In this document: positions 7,466 through 15,575 of the stretch, in pieces
Position numbering within the stretch: the first letter of the stretch is position 1
Layout: each line of letters opens with the position of its first letter
NCBI GenBank assembly: GCA_021372515.1
Contig: JAJFUG010000180.1
Location: 62,001-126,000, forward strand
Direction of reading: 5' to 3'
DNA length: 64,000 nucleotides
Origin: a bacterium
GTDB lineage: Bacteria; Gemmatimonadota; Glassbacteria; GWA2-58-10
Program-made: the position numbers and the translations under genes
Notes under the pieces: model-generated
What the model saw: only the letters and a program-made list of their open reading frames with translations
Told to the model about the DNA's origin: nothing
The model's database searches: none

Positions 7466-9931
7466 ATGCTCAGCCAACAGACCCGCGACATCCTTGAATA
7501 TGACCGTCTCCTGGCCCTGGTGGCCGGCTACGCGGTGAGTCAGGACGGGGCGGCGCACGTGCGCGCCCTGGCTCCGCTGGACGACCCGGAGGCGATCGGG
7601 CGGCACTATGACTGCCTGGACGAGATGCGCTCGATCACGGGCGAGGGCCACAATTTCCGGCCCTCCGCGGCGCCGGTGCTGGCCGGGCCCCTGGCCCGGC
7701 TGACCAAGGCCGGGGTGATCCTGGAGGGGGCCGAGATCGTGGCGGTGGGACGGATGCTGGAGGCGGCCGGGGACGAGCGCGGCTACATCCTGCGGCGCGA
7801 GGACTCGCTGCCAAGGCTGAGCGCGCTGGCCGGGGCTCTGGACAGCCAGGAGGAGATACGGCGCGAGATCGAGCGCACGTTCGACGAGAACGCCGAGGTG
7901 GTGAGCAACGCCTCGCCGCTTCTGAGCAAGCTGCGCCAGGATGCCCGTCACGTACGCGAGCGGATCGAGAAGCAGCTCGAGCAGATCTCGGGCCGTCTGA
8001 CCGAGGCCGGCTCCACGGGCGACAATTTCGTCACCCTGCGCCAGGAGCGCTATGTCCTGGCTGTCCGCCGCGATGAGATGCACTCCTGCCCGGGGATAAT
8101 CCAGGGCGAGAGCGGCAGCGGGGCCACCCTGTTCATCGAGCCGGAGCAGGTGGTCTACTCGAACAACCGGCTGCGCGAGATCGAGCTGGACATCCAGCGC
8201 GAGAAACTGCGTATCCTGGCCGCCCTGAGCGCCCGTCTCTGCACCTGCCGTCCGCAACTGGCCGACAACGTGCGCGTGCTGGCCGAGCTGGACAGCCTCT
8301 ACGCCCGGGCCGTGTTCGCCCGCGAGTACGGTTGCACGCGGCCGGGCCTGACCCGTGGCGGGGCTTTCGTGCTGCGGCGCGCGCGTCACCCGCTCCTGCT
8401 GGAGCGCCACCTGAAAGAGGCCGATTCCCCGGCCGCTGCCGCAGCCGCCGCCGAGGCGGTGGTGCCGCTGGACATCGAGCTGGCCGCGGGCGAGCGCACG
8501 TTGCTCGTGTCCGGTCCCAACGCCGGCGGCAAGACAGTCCTTCTGAAGACCGCCGGGATCGTGGTCCTGACCGCCCAGAGCGGGATTTTCCCTCCCCTGG
8601 GCGAGGGCAGCTCGCTGCCGGTGTTCGCCGGGGTGTTCGCCGCCATCGGGGATGAGCAGTCACTGGACCGCGACCTTTCGACTTTCTCCAGCCACGTGCT
8701 CGACCTGGTCACTGCCATCGACTCGGGCAACCCGGACAGCCTGATACTGCTGGATGAGATCGGCGTGGGCACCGACCCGGCCGAGGGCGCGGCCCTGGCC
8801 GCCAGCGTGCTGGAGCACCTGACCCGCCGCGGCTGCCTGACCCTGAGCACCACGCATTTCGGCGAGCTGAAGCTCCTGTACGAGCGAATCCCCGGGCTGG
8901 TCAACGGCTCGCTGGAGTTCGACCCGGAGCGGATGCAGCCCACGTTCCATTTCCGGAAAGGGCTGCCCGGCCAGAGCTACGGCCTGGCGATCGCCCGCAA
9001 CATGGGGATGAGCCCCCTGGTGCTGGAGCGCGCCGCCACCTACCTGACCGGTGGGGCGATCAACATCAACGAGTACCTGGCCCGTCTGGAGGCCCAGCAG
9101 AAAAAGCTGGAGGCCGCCACGGTGGAGGCCGAGTCACTCCAGGCCCGGCTCCAGATCGAGAGTGAGGCCCTGCGGCGCGAGCGCCAGGAGTCGCGCGAGC
9201 GCCTGGTTGAGTTGGCCCGCCGGGAGAGGGACTTCCAGAAGGAGATGGCACGCCGCGAGCGCGAGCACATGCTGCAGGCGCGCCGCAGCGTGGAGGAGGT
9301 GATCGCCCGGCTGGAGAGCCAGTGGCGCGAGGGCCAGGCCGAACAGGCCGCCCGTGTCGCCCGGCGCAGCATGGAGGAGCGGATCGCCGAGCTGCGCGCC
9401 GCGGCCGAGGCCGACACCGGGGCCGGTCAGTCCGGCCTGGGGGAGGAGGGTGAGCCGGGAGGAGCGTTCGAGGCAGGGGACCGGGTGCGCGTGGTCGGGC
9501 TGGGCCTGGAGGGCGAGATAGCCGAGGGCCCGGACAACACGGGCCGCTACACGGTGATCGCCGGGCGGGCCAAAATGAGCCTGCGCGCCGATGAGATGCT
9601 GCGCTCATCCAACCGGGCCGCCCGCAAGCGTCACACCGCCGGGGCCGGCTTCAGCGCGCCGGAGCCCGAGGCCGACTCCGCCGAGCCGGGCCGGCTGGAC
9701 CTGCGCGGCCTGCGGGTGGATGAGATCGACCAGGAGCTGGACCGTTTCCTGGCCCGGGCGCGCGGGGCTGGCCTGGGCAGCGTGGTGATCGTGCACGGCA
9801 AGGGCACCGGGGCGCTGCGCAGCCGGGTGAACGAGCTGCTTTCCCGTGACCGGCGCGTGGCGGCGTTCCGCCTGGGGGCCTGGAACGAGGGCGGCTCCGG
9901 GGCTACTGTGGCCACGTTCGTCGCTGAATGA
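7466..9931 (+). CDS. mutS2: MutS2 / RqcU-family ATPase with Smr domain
   Basis: The 821-residue protein has full MutS2 layout: MutS core and lever helices, then an ABC-type ATPase with Walker A SGPNAGGKTVLLKT (G350 onward) and Walker B LILLDEIGVGTDPAEGAALA (about 427-446). A long coiled coil (about 535-650) follows. The C-terminal Smr nuclease domain shows LDLRGLRVDEID (about 748-759) and HGKGTGALR (about 777-785). MutS2 proteins have been linked to recombination control and, in Bacillus, to splitting collided ribosomes through the Smr domain. The mismatch-recognition domain of MutS is absent, as expected. ATG 7466 has a modest GGAAG upstream. Confidence 0.95.
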   Translation: MLSQQTRDILEYDRLLALVAGYAVSQDGAAHVRALAPLDDPEAIGRHYDCLDEMRSITGEGHNFRPSAAPVLAGPLARLTKAGVILEGAEIVAVGRMLEAAGDERGYILRREDSLPRLSALAGALDSQEEIRREIERTFDENAEVVSNASPLLSKLRQDARHVRERIEKQLEQISGRLTEAGSTGDNFVTLRQERYVLAVRRDEMHSCPGIIQGESGSGATLFIEPEQVVYSNNRLREIELDIQREKLRILAALSARLCTCRPQLADNVRVLAELDSLYARAVFAREYGCTRPGLTRGGAFVLRRARHPLLLERHLKEADSPAAAAAAAEAVVPLDIELAAGERTLLVSGPNAGGKTVLLKTAGIVVLTAQSGIFPPLGEGSSLPVFAGVFAAIGDEQSLDRDLSTFSSHVLDLVTAIDSGNPDSLILLDEIGVGTDPAEGAALAASVLEHLTRRGCLTLSTTHFGELKLLYERIPGLVNGSLEFDPERMQPTFHFRKGLPGQSYGLAIARNMGMSPLVLERAATYLTGGAININEYLARLEAQQKKLEAATVEAESLQARLQIESEALRRERQESRERLVELARRERDFQKEMARREREHMLQARRSVEEVIARLESQWREGQAEQAARVARRSMEERIAELRAAAEADTGAGQSGLGEEGEPGGAFEAGDRVRVVGLGLEGEIAEGPDNTGRYTVIAGRAKMSLRADEMLRSSNRAARKRHTAGAGFSAPEPEADSAEPGRLDLRGLRVDEIDQELDRFLARARGAGLGSVVIVHGKGTGALRSRVNELLSRDRRVAAFRLGAWNEGGSGATVATFVAE

Positions 9932-9967
9932 GCGGGACTGGAGATGCCATAGTGGCGCGGCGCGCTG

Positions 9968-10019
9968 TGCCATGCCCCTGCGAAACCCCGGGACAGGGCT
10001 TGCGGCCACGGCATTTTTT
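9968..10019 (+). terminator. Possible weak terminator after mutS2
   Basis: A broken stem (ATGCC at 9972-9976 with GGCAT at 10010-10014, inner CCCTG with CAGGG) runs into a six-T tract. The stem is asymmetric with unpaired bases on one side, so this call is weak. The rest of the 190-base gap before dnaG holds no gene and no convincing promoter. Confidence 0.35.
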
Positions 10020-10124
10020 GCTCCTTGACGGCCCCCCGGTTTTGGAAAATGAATCAGAACCATTAATGTAAACACTGATTGCAATTCGGAATTGTCCTGA
10101 ACGGGCGTATTGGAGGAGGGCCGG

Positions 10125-11942
10125 GTGAGCGGTTTCATACCGGATGAGATAATCGACCAGATACGCCTGCAGACCGACATTGCGGAGGTCATCGGCCAGT
10201 TCGTCGAGCTGCGCCACCGCGGGCGCAACTGGCTCGGCCTGTGCCCGTTCCACAGCGAGCGCACGCCCTCGTTCACGGTCACGCCGGACAAGGGCTTTTT
10301 CAAATGCTTCGGTTGCGGCAAGGCCGGGGATGTCTACTCGTTCCTGATGGAGCACCAGAAACTGGATTTCGCCCAGGCGGTGGGGTTCCTGGCCGAGCGG
10401 CTGGGAATAACCATCCCGCGGGGGCAGTTCGATCAGAAAGAGGACGAGCACCGCGGACGGCTGATCTACGCCAACCAGTTCGCGCGGGATTATTTCCGCG
10501 GCTGCCTGGCGGAGCCGGCCGAGGGCCGCGCGGCGCGCGACTACCTGGCCCAGCGCGGCCTGAGCCCGGAGGTCGTGGAAAGAAACGAGCTGGGTTGGGC
10601 CCCGCGCGAGCGGGAGGCCCTGAAAAAAGCCGCCCTGGGCCACGGTATCGAGGAGGCGACCCTGCGCGAGGCCGGGCTGCTCACCACCCCGGATGAGCAG
10701 GGCCAGAGCGTGGACCGTTTCCGCGGCCGGGTGATGTTCCCGATCCACGACCTCGGCGGGCGGACCATCGCTTTCGGCGGGCGCATCCTGGGGCCGGGCG
10801 AGCCGAAATACCTGAACAGCCCCGAGACCCCGCTGTTCCGCAAGGGCGAGATACTGTTCGGCCTGGACCGCGCCCGCGGGCCGATCCGTCAGGAGGGCTG
10901 GGCCGTGGTGGTGGAGGGCTACATGGACCGGATCGCCCTGGCCACGTACGGCTACGAGACTGCCGTGGCGCCGCTGGGCACCGCGCTCACTCCGGAGCAG
11001 GCCGCCCTGCTGTCGCGCTACGCGCGCGAGGTGTTCCTGCTGTACGACCCGGACACGGCTGGGCTGAAGGCCACGTTCCGCGGCGGGGATGAGCTGTTGG
11101 CGGCGGGCCTGGCCGTACGGGTGATCAGCCTGCCCGGGGCGGAGGACCCGGATGAGTTCCTGCGCGCCCACGGGGCGGCCGAGTTCGAGACCCTCCGGCG
11201 CGCGGCGGTGGATTTCCTGGACCGCAAGATCGATATCCTGCGTCAGAAGATGGACCTGCGCCAGGTGGCCCAGCGCGAGCAGGCCGCGGACAAGCTGCTC
11301 GAATCGGTGGCGCGCTGCAAGGACAGTATGGCCCGCACGCTCTACCTGCGCAAGTGCGTGGAGTTCATCGAGGTGCCGGAAGCCGTGCTGCAGGAGCGGC
11401 TCTCCCGCATCGAATCCCGCGCCCGGCGGGTCCCGCAGCGCACCACCGCGCCGGTCGGGGAGCAGGCCGCTGCGGCGGCAGAGACCCCCACCGGCGGAGT
11501 TTCGGGGGCCCTGGATGCCGAGCGCTATGTCCTGGCAATCTGCATCCTCCATCCCGACTACATCCCGCAGACCCTGGAGGCCCTGGGCGATCCGCCTTTC
11601 GAAAGCTCCCTGTACGCCCAGGCTTTCGACACCCTGTCCGAGCTGCAGCGCTCGGGAGTGCGTAACCTGATCGAGGCGCTCTACCAGGGCCTGCCATCCG
11701 CGCTCTATCCGCTGCTGGCCGAGCTGGCCGCGGACGCAACCCGCTACGAGCCGGCCCCCCAGGTGTTCGGCTACTGCTGGCGCAGGATAAAAGTGGGCCG
11801 TATACTTAAACATTTGGAAGAGAGTATGCAGAAACTGGCCGTTGCGGACGACCCGGAGCTGATCCGTGAGCAGGCCTTGCTTCACAAGGAAATGAAAAAA
11901 CTCGAACGTGAAATGTCCAGTCATTTTGCTATCCAAAAGTAA
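10125..11942 (+). CDS. dnaG: DNA primase DnaG
   Basis: DnaG makes the RNA primers for replication. From the preferred start, GTG 10125 (GGAGGAGG lies just upstream, and the open frame begins at TTG 10110), the protein has 605 residues. The N-terminal CHC2 zinc finger uses C40, H43, C61 and C64. The catalytic core follows, with TOPRIM motifs VVVEGYMDRIAL and, further on, FLLYDPDTAGLKAT. The C-terminal portion (about 425-605) is the helical DnaB-binding domain and is divergent. Neighbouring rpoD keeps the classic primase-sigma order. Confidence 0.96.
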   Translation: MSGFIPDEIIDQIRLQTDIAEVIGQFVELRHRGRNWLGLCPFHSERTPSFTVTPDKGFFKCFGCGKAGDVYSFLMEHQKLDFAQAVGFLAERLGITIPRGQFDQKEDEHRGRLIYANQFARDYFRGCLAEPAEGRAARDYLAQRGLSPEVVERNELGWAPREREALKKAALGHGIEEATLREAGLLTTPDEQGQSVDRFRGRVMFPIHDLGGRTIAFGGRILGPGEPKYLNSPETPLFRKGEILFGLDRARGPIRQEGWAVVVEGYMDRIALATYGYETAVAPLGTALTPEQAALLSRYAREVFLLYDPDTAGLKATFRGGDELLAAGLAVRVISLPGAEDPDEFLRAHGAAEFETLRRAAVDFLDRKIDILRQKMDLRQVAQREQAADKLLESVARCKDSMARTLYLRKCVEFIEVPEAVLQERLSRIESRARRVPQRTTAPVGEQAAAAAETPTGGVSGALDAERYVLAICILHPDYIPQTLEALGDPPFESSLYAQAFDTLSELQRSGVRNLIEALYQGLPSALYPLLAELAADATRYEPAPQVFGYCWRRIKVGRILKHLEESMQKLAVADDPELIREQALLHKEMKKLEREMSSHFAIQK

Positions 11943-11950
11943 AGCATTTG

Positions 11951-11979
11951 TTGACTTCCCACCCGCCGGTGTTTAAATT
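11951..11979 (+). promoter_or_regulatory. Sigma-70 promoter upstream of rpoD
   Basis: TTGACT at 11951-11956 and TAAATT at 11974-11979 are 17 bases apart, starting eight bases after the dnaG stop. A transcript from here would have a leader of about 330 nt before the rpoD ATG. Confidence 0.65.
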
Positions 11980-11985
11980 CAAACA

Positions 11986-12260
11986 GTCAAGATACAATCA
12001 ATCCGCTCTATCTTGGCCGGTAATGAGCAGCAACGCGGTCTTTTTTTCTCGCAACCGCAGTCGCCGTGGATGGCCGGGATGCCCGCAGGAAGGGTGTTTG
12101 CGCGCCATCTGTCCCTGTTTTCGAGGAGACGGGCATGCAGCTCTGCCACCCAGGCTTGCCGGTTTTTTGTCCAATCGGAACCCGCGAATTCAATATTGAT
12201 TTATTTATAGAATCTGTTGTTTGGGCCACGTTCAGTTTGCTGGACGTGGTTTTTTGTTTT
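11986..12260 (+). ncRNA. Candidate structured leader or small RNA between dnaG and rpoD
   Basis: The 372 bases between dnaG and rpoD contain no convincing protein gene: short frames are open in all three phases and none has a good start signal. The segment instead shows hairpins: GCGGT/ACCGC near 12036-12058, GATGGC (12069-12074) with GCCATC (12104-12109), and GGCATGC (12132-12138) with GCTTGCC (12154-12160, one mismatch) followed by GG and six T. A very strong terminator at 12226-12260 ends it. With the promoter at 11951 this describes either an attenuated rpoD leader or a separate RNA of roughly 270 nt. I could not match it to 6S RNA or another named family. Confidence 0.4.
12226..12260 (+). 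terminator. Strong intrinsic terminator just upstream of rpoD
   Basis: CCACGTTCAG (12226-12235) pairs with CTGGACGTGG (12240-12249) around a TTTG loop with one G-U pair, and is followed by TTTTTTGTTTT. It lies only 55 bases before the rpoD ATG and after the promoter at 11951, so it must be read through, or another promoter must be used, to express rpoD from that promoter. Confidence 0.85.
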
Positions 12261-12314
12261 CCCGCGGACCCGCCTTTCCGCGCAACCTCTTAATCCACGC
12301 ACGGATTGTGTGTA

Positions 12315-13982
12315 ATGAACCGACGAGCATCCAGCATCCAGAGCGGCAGTGCATCGGTCGAAGAGAGCCAGGAGACTGTGGAAACCCCGGTTGTGGAGAC
12401 GAGGATCAGACAGGCGCGTGAGCCCCTGAGCGCCAGGCGGAAGCTTCGCCTTAGGCGCGCCGGGCACGAGCATCTGGCCGAGGCCGAGGTGCAGAGTGGT
12501 GGTGGTGATGATCCGGTCAAGCTGTACCTTCAGGAGATGGGCCGGGTGCCCCTGCTCGACCGCCAGGGTGAGATCGCCCTGGCCGAGGTGATCGACCAGG
12601 GGCGGCGCAAGGTTCGCGCCGCGGTGTTCGAGAGCCTCCAGTCGTTCCGCCTTCTGATCGAGGGCAAGGACATGCTGGAGTGCGAGAACATCACGATCGA
12701 GGAGTTTGTCGAGACCGACCTGAGCGACTGGAAAGGCAGCTACCTGGGCAATCGGGAGAAGAACCGTATCCTCAAGATGCTGGCCAGGGCCGAGTCCCAG
12801 TTCCGCGAGCTGGAACAGACTATGCTGGCGCTGGAGTCGGCAGGGCCGGGCGCCGGGCGTGAGGGGCTGGAGAGCCGGATCACGGCGGAGCGCCGCACCC
12901 TGCGCAACGCTTTCGCCCGCATACCGGTGAACTCCTCGCAGATCCAGAAACTGGTGGACTCCATCGCGGATGTCTGCGCCGAGGTGGAGGACGTTATGCG
13001 GCGGCTCGAATACCTGGACCGGGTGCTGGTCCGGGTGCGCAAGGCGGCGCGGCCACTGCCCGCGGCGCAGATACGCCAGTACCTGGCGCGCAAGGCCGGG
13101 ATGGGGTATTTCGGCGATGGGGCCGAGGGCGACCTGAGCGCCTACCGCGACGAGATCGCCGCCCGCCTGACCCGCCTGGAACACGATTGCGGGCTGGCCG
13201 GCCGCGAGATACTGCGCCTCGGACGCCGTCTGACCAAGTACAACGAGGCCGTGGCAGAGGCCAAGCAGATGCTGATCAAGTCGAACGTGCGGCTGGTCAT
13301 CTCGGTGGCCAAGCGCTATGTCAACCGCGGCCTGGAGTTCCTGGACCTGATCCAGGAGGGCAACAAGGGACTGATGCGCGCCACCGAGAAATTCGATTGC
13401 CGCAAGGGCTACAAGTTCTCGACCTACGCCACCTGGTGGATCCGCCAGGCCATCACGCGCGCCATCGCCGACCAGGCCCGGGTGATCCGCGTGCCGGTGC
13501 ACATGATAGAGACCTTGAACAAGGTCAACCGCATCGCCTGGAAGCTGGTCCAGGAGTTCGGCGCCGAGCCCTCCCCCGAGCAGATCAGCGCTCAGCTCGG
13601 CCTCCCGGTGGACAAGGTGCGCGAGGTGATGAAGATCAGCCAGGAGACGGTCTCGCTCAACGATTTCATCAAGGAGGGCGAGGACAGCTCGCTGGGTGAG
13701 CTGATCGAGGACACCGAGTTCGACTCGCCGGCCCGCACGGCGGCCTACTCGATGCTGCGCGACCAGATCACCACCGCTCTGGGCTCGCTGACCGCGCGCG
13801 AGGAAAAAGTGATCCGCCTGAGATTCGGGATCGACGACGGGTGCCCGCGTACGCTGGAGGAGGTGGGCGAAATCTTCAACATCACCCGCGAGCGTGTGCG
13901 CCAGATCGAGGCCAAGGCCCTGACCAAGTTGCGCCACCCCAGCCGCAGCGGCATCCTGAAAAAGTATATGTTTTTCCCTTGA
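12315..13982 (+). CDS. rpoD: Housekeeping RNA polymerase sigma factor RpoD
   Basis: The 555-residue protein is a group 1 sigma-70 factor. Region 1.2 begins [17 protein letters not shown] (near 61). A non-conserved insertion of about 170 residues follows. Region 2 shows [20 protein letters not shown], then [16 protein letters not shown]. Region 3 begins [13 protein letters not shown]. Region 4 carries the helix-turn-helix [20 protein letters not shown] near the C-terminus. No clear acidic region 1.1 is seen; the first 60 residues are poorly conserved. ATG 12315 has no obvious ribosome binding site, so the start could be further in, for example GTG 12489, but all conserved regions lie after both. 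Confidence 0.95.
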   Translation: MNRRASSIQSGSASVEESQETVETPVVETRIRQAREPLSARRKLRLRRAGHEHLAEAEVQSGGGDDPVKLYLQEMGRVPLLDRQGEIALAEVIDQGRRKVRAAVFESLQSFRLLIEGKDMLECENITIEEFVETDLSDWKGSYLGNREKNRILKMLARAESQFRELEQTMLALESAGPGAGREGLESRITAERRTLRNAFARIPVNSSQIQKLVDSIADVCAEVEDVMRRLEYLDRVLVRVRKAARPLPAAQIRQYLARKAGMGYFGDGAEGDLSAYRDEIAARLTRLEHDCGLAGREILRLGRRLTKYNEAVAEAKQMLIKSNVRLVISVAKRYVNRGLEFLDLIQEGNKGLMRATEKFDCRKGYKFSTYATWWIRQAITRAIADQARVIRVPVHMIETLNKVNRIAWKLVQEFGAEPSPEQISAQLGLPVDKVREVMKISQETVSLNDFIKEGEDSSLGELIEDTEFDSPARTAAYSMLRDQITTALGSLTAREEKVIRLRFGIDDGCPRTLEEVGEIFNITRERVRQIEAKALTKLRHPSRSGILKKYMFFP

Positions 13983-14005
13983 GTCCGGTGAGCGGATAAA
14001 TAGGG

Positions 14006-14034
14006 TTGACAAGCGGGCCTTCGGTGATTAACTT
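14006..14034 (+). promoter_or_regulatory. Sigma-70 promoter of the tRNA pair
   Basis: A perfect TTGACA at 14006-14011 and TAACTT at 14029-14034 with 17 bases between them lie 20 bases before the first tRNA. This is the best promoter match in the window, as expected for stable RNA genes. Confidence 0.8.
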
Positions 14035-14053
14035 GAATCTCTCTTAGCGGGAG

Positions 14054-14130
<77 letters not shown>

Positions 14131-14142
14131 TATTGAATCAAT

Positions 14143-14218
14143 GGGCGATTGGCTCAGCGGCTAGAGCGTCCGGTTCACATCCGGAAGATCACTGGTTCAA
14201 ATCCAGTATCGCCCACCA
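14143..14218 (+). tRNA. tRNA-Val (anticodon CAC)
   Basis: A 76-nt cloverleaf with acceptor GGGCGAT/ATCGCCC, anticodon stem TCCGG/CCGGA, loop TTCACAT (anticodon CAC, reading GTG), T-arm ACTGG/CCAGT and encoded CCA. It follows the first tRNA by 12 bases and shares its promoter and terminator. GTG is a heavily used Val codon in this GC-rich genome. Confidence 0.96.
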
Positions 14219-14299
14219 TTTTGAAAACAACCGTTCTTATGGAACATTCAAAATACACTGTCGACGTGTCATATTCTTCCGGGGCTTGGTGCAATGGAA

Positions 14300-14329
14300 G
14301 TGTACTGTCCGAGGACGGTACACTTTTTT
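14300..14329 (+). terminator. Intrinsic terminator of the tRNA operon
   Basis: GTGTACTGTCC and GGACGGTACAC form a stem (one T-G wobble, tight loop) at 14300-14323 followed by six T. It lies 80 bases after the tRNA-Val gene and before the zinc-ribbon gene. Confidence 0.85.
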
Positions 14330-14407
14330 GTTTCTGAGGGTTTCATAAGATATGGCGGGGCGGGGAAAGCAGCGCAAGGGTCCATCACGACGTTCAGGAG
14401 GGGGAGG

Positions 14408-15127
14408 ATGGAAGAACCACTGGAACTCCTGTTGAGGCTCCAGGAGATCGATGTCGAGATCAACGAAATCCAGGGCCGCAGGTCGACGATCCCGGCGCAG
14501 ATTGAGGCGCTGGAACACGAAATGGATTCGGCCCGCCAGGAACTTGTCGACAAGGAATCCCAGTTGAAAGCGGCCCGTCTCGTCATCCGCGAGACCGAGG
14601 GCCGGGTGGCTCAGCTGGACGAGGGCTCAAACCGCTACAAGCAGCAGTTGCTCGCGGTCAAGAGCAACCGCGAGTACTCGGCCCTGCTGACAGAGATTGA
14701 GGCGATAAAGCGGGAGAAGGCGGAGCTGGAGGAGCGCATCATCAGCCGCATGGAGCAGATCGAGCAGTTGAACCAGTCCCTCGATCAGTCCCGCGCCTCC
14801 CTGGCGGACCAGGAGAGCGGTCGCCGCGAGCAGTACGACAGCCTCAAGGGCCAGATTCAGGACCTGGACGAGCAGATCGCCATCCGCCGTCAGAAGCGCG
14901 AGGGCCTGTCGGTGCGGGTCAAGCCGCGTCTGCTCGTTCTGTACGAACGGATCATGGGCTCGCGGGTAAACCAGGCGGTGGTAGCCCTGCGCAACGGAAG
15001 TTGCGGCGGGTGCCACGCGATGATCCCGCTCCAGCAGGTGAACGATATCCGCAAGGGCCGGGACATCCACACCTGCGAAAACTGCGGGCGGATACTGTAT
15101 TACGAAGAAAACGGCAACGGGGCCTGA
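14408..15127 (+). CDS. Coiled-coil protein with C-terminal C4 zinc ribbon
   Basis: This 239-residue protein is the bacterial coiled-coil/C4 zinc-ribbon type. Residues about 10-175 form a long charged coiled-coil hairpin. The end carries two knuckles, CGGCH near 201 and CENCG near 224, that would bind zinc. Family members have been suggested to bind nucleic acid or to assist outer processes, but a firm function is not established. ATG 14408 follows GGAGGGGGAGG, and the frame upstream overlaps the tRNA terminator and is not coding. The gene lies just in front of the RNase P RNA gene, a frequent arrangement. Confidence 0.85.
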   Translation: MEEPLELLLRLQEIDVEINEIQGRRSTIPAQIEALEHEMDSARQELVDKESQLKAARLVIRETEGRVAQLDEGSNRYKQQLLAVKSNREYSALLTEIEAIKREKAELEERIISRMEQIEQLNQSLDQSRASLADQESGRREQYDSLKGQIQDLDEQIAIRRQKREGLSVRVKPRLLVLYERIMGSRVNQAVVALRNGSCGGCHAMIPLQQVNDIRKGRDIHTCENCGRILYYEENGNGA

Positions 15128-15152
15128 ACCGGCCGCGTGGAGCCTTAAGGCA

Positions 15153-15526
15153 GGGAGCGAAGCGGACAGCCGCGGTCGGCTCACCGCAAGGCCGGCCGAG
15201 GAAAGTCCGGACTCCGCAGAGCAGGATGCTGGATAACGTCCAGGCAGGGTGACCTGACGGAAAGTGCCACAGAAAACATACCGCCCCGCACCCTCGGGTC
15301 GGGGTAAGGGTGAAAAGGTGCGGTAAGAGCGCACCGCTCGTCCGGTGACGGACGGGGCAGGGTAAACCCCATCCGGAGCAAGACCGAATAGGGGAGGAGA
15401 GGCGGCTCGTCTCGCTCGACTCCCGGGTAGGTTGCATCAGAGCGGCGGGAGCAATCCCCCGCCAAGATGAATGGCTGTCGCCCCGCTCTCGGGCGGGGTA
15501 CAGAATCCGGCTTATGCTTCGCTCCC
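15153..15526 (+). ncRNA. rnpB: RNase P RNA (class A)
   Basis: The RNA subunit of RNase P, the ribozyme that matures tRNA 5' ends. The ends pair as helix P1: GGGAGCGAAGC at 15153 with GCTTCGCTCCC at 15516-15526. Conserved core strings are present in order: GAGGAAAGTCCGGACTCC (P4 5' side), ACAGAAAACATACCGCC, GTGAAAAGGTGCGGTAAGAG, AAACCCCATCCGGAGCAAGA, GATGAATGGCTGTC and TACAGAATCCGGCTTA (P4 3' side). Length about 374 nt is normal for a bacterial type A RNA. P1 followed by TAAATTTTT may also act as the terminator. Confidence 0.97.
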
Positions 15527-15575
15527 GTAAATTTTTCAGCAGCACCCGATAATTCTCAGCCAGGGTGGAAGAGCG

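Noticed and set aside
7466-9931. mutS2 as a mismatch-repair mutS gene
   Set aside because: The N-terminal mismatch-recognition domain is absent and a C-terminal Smr domain is present, which is the MutS2 layout.
9903-11936. 677-codon minus-strand open frame antisense to dnaG
   Set aside because: A shadow of the primase gene: its sequence has no family signal, and the sense frame has zinc-finger and TOPRIM motifs.
12201-14012. 603-codon minus-strand open frame antisense to rpoD, and similar shadows over pnp (26666-28750) and the GH20 gene (34749-36923)
   Set aside because: These long antisense frames come from high GC at third codon positions. Each covers a plainly real gene on the plus strand.
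14281-14323. Possible truncated third tRNA gene (GGGGCTTGGTGCAATGG...)
   Set aside because: The start looks tRNA-like, but no D-stem, T-arm or acceptor closure can be made; the bases form the terminator of the tRNA operon.
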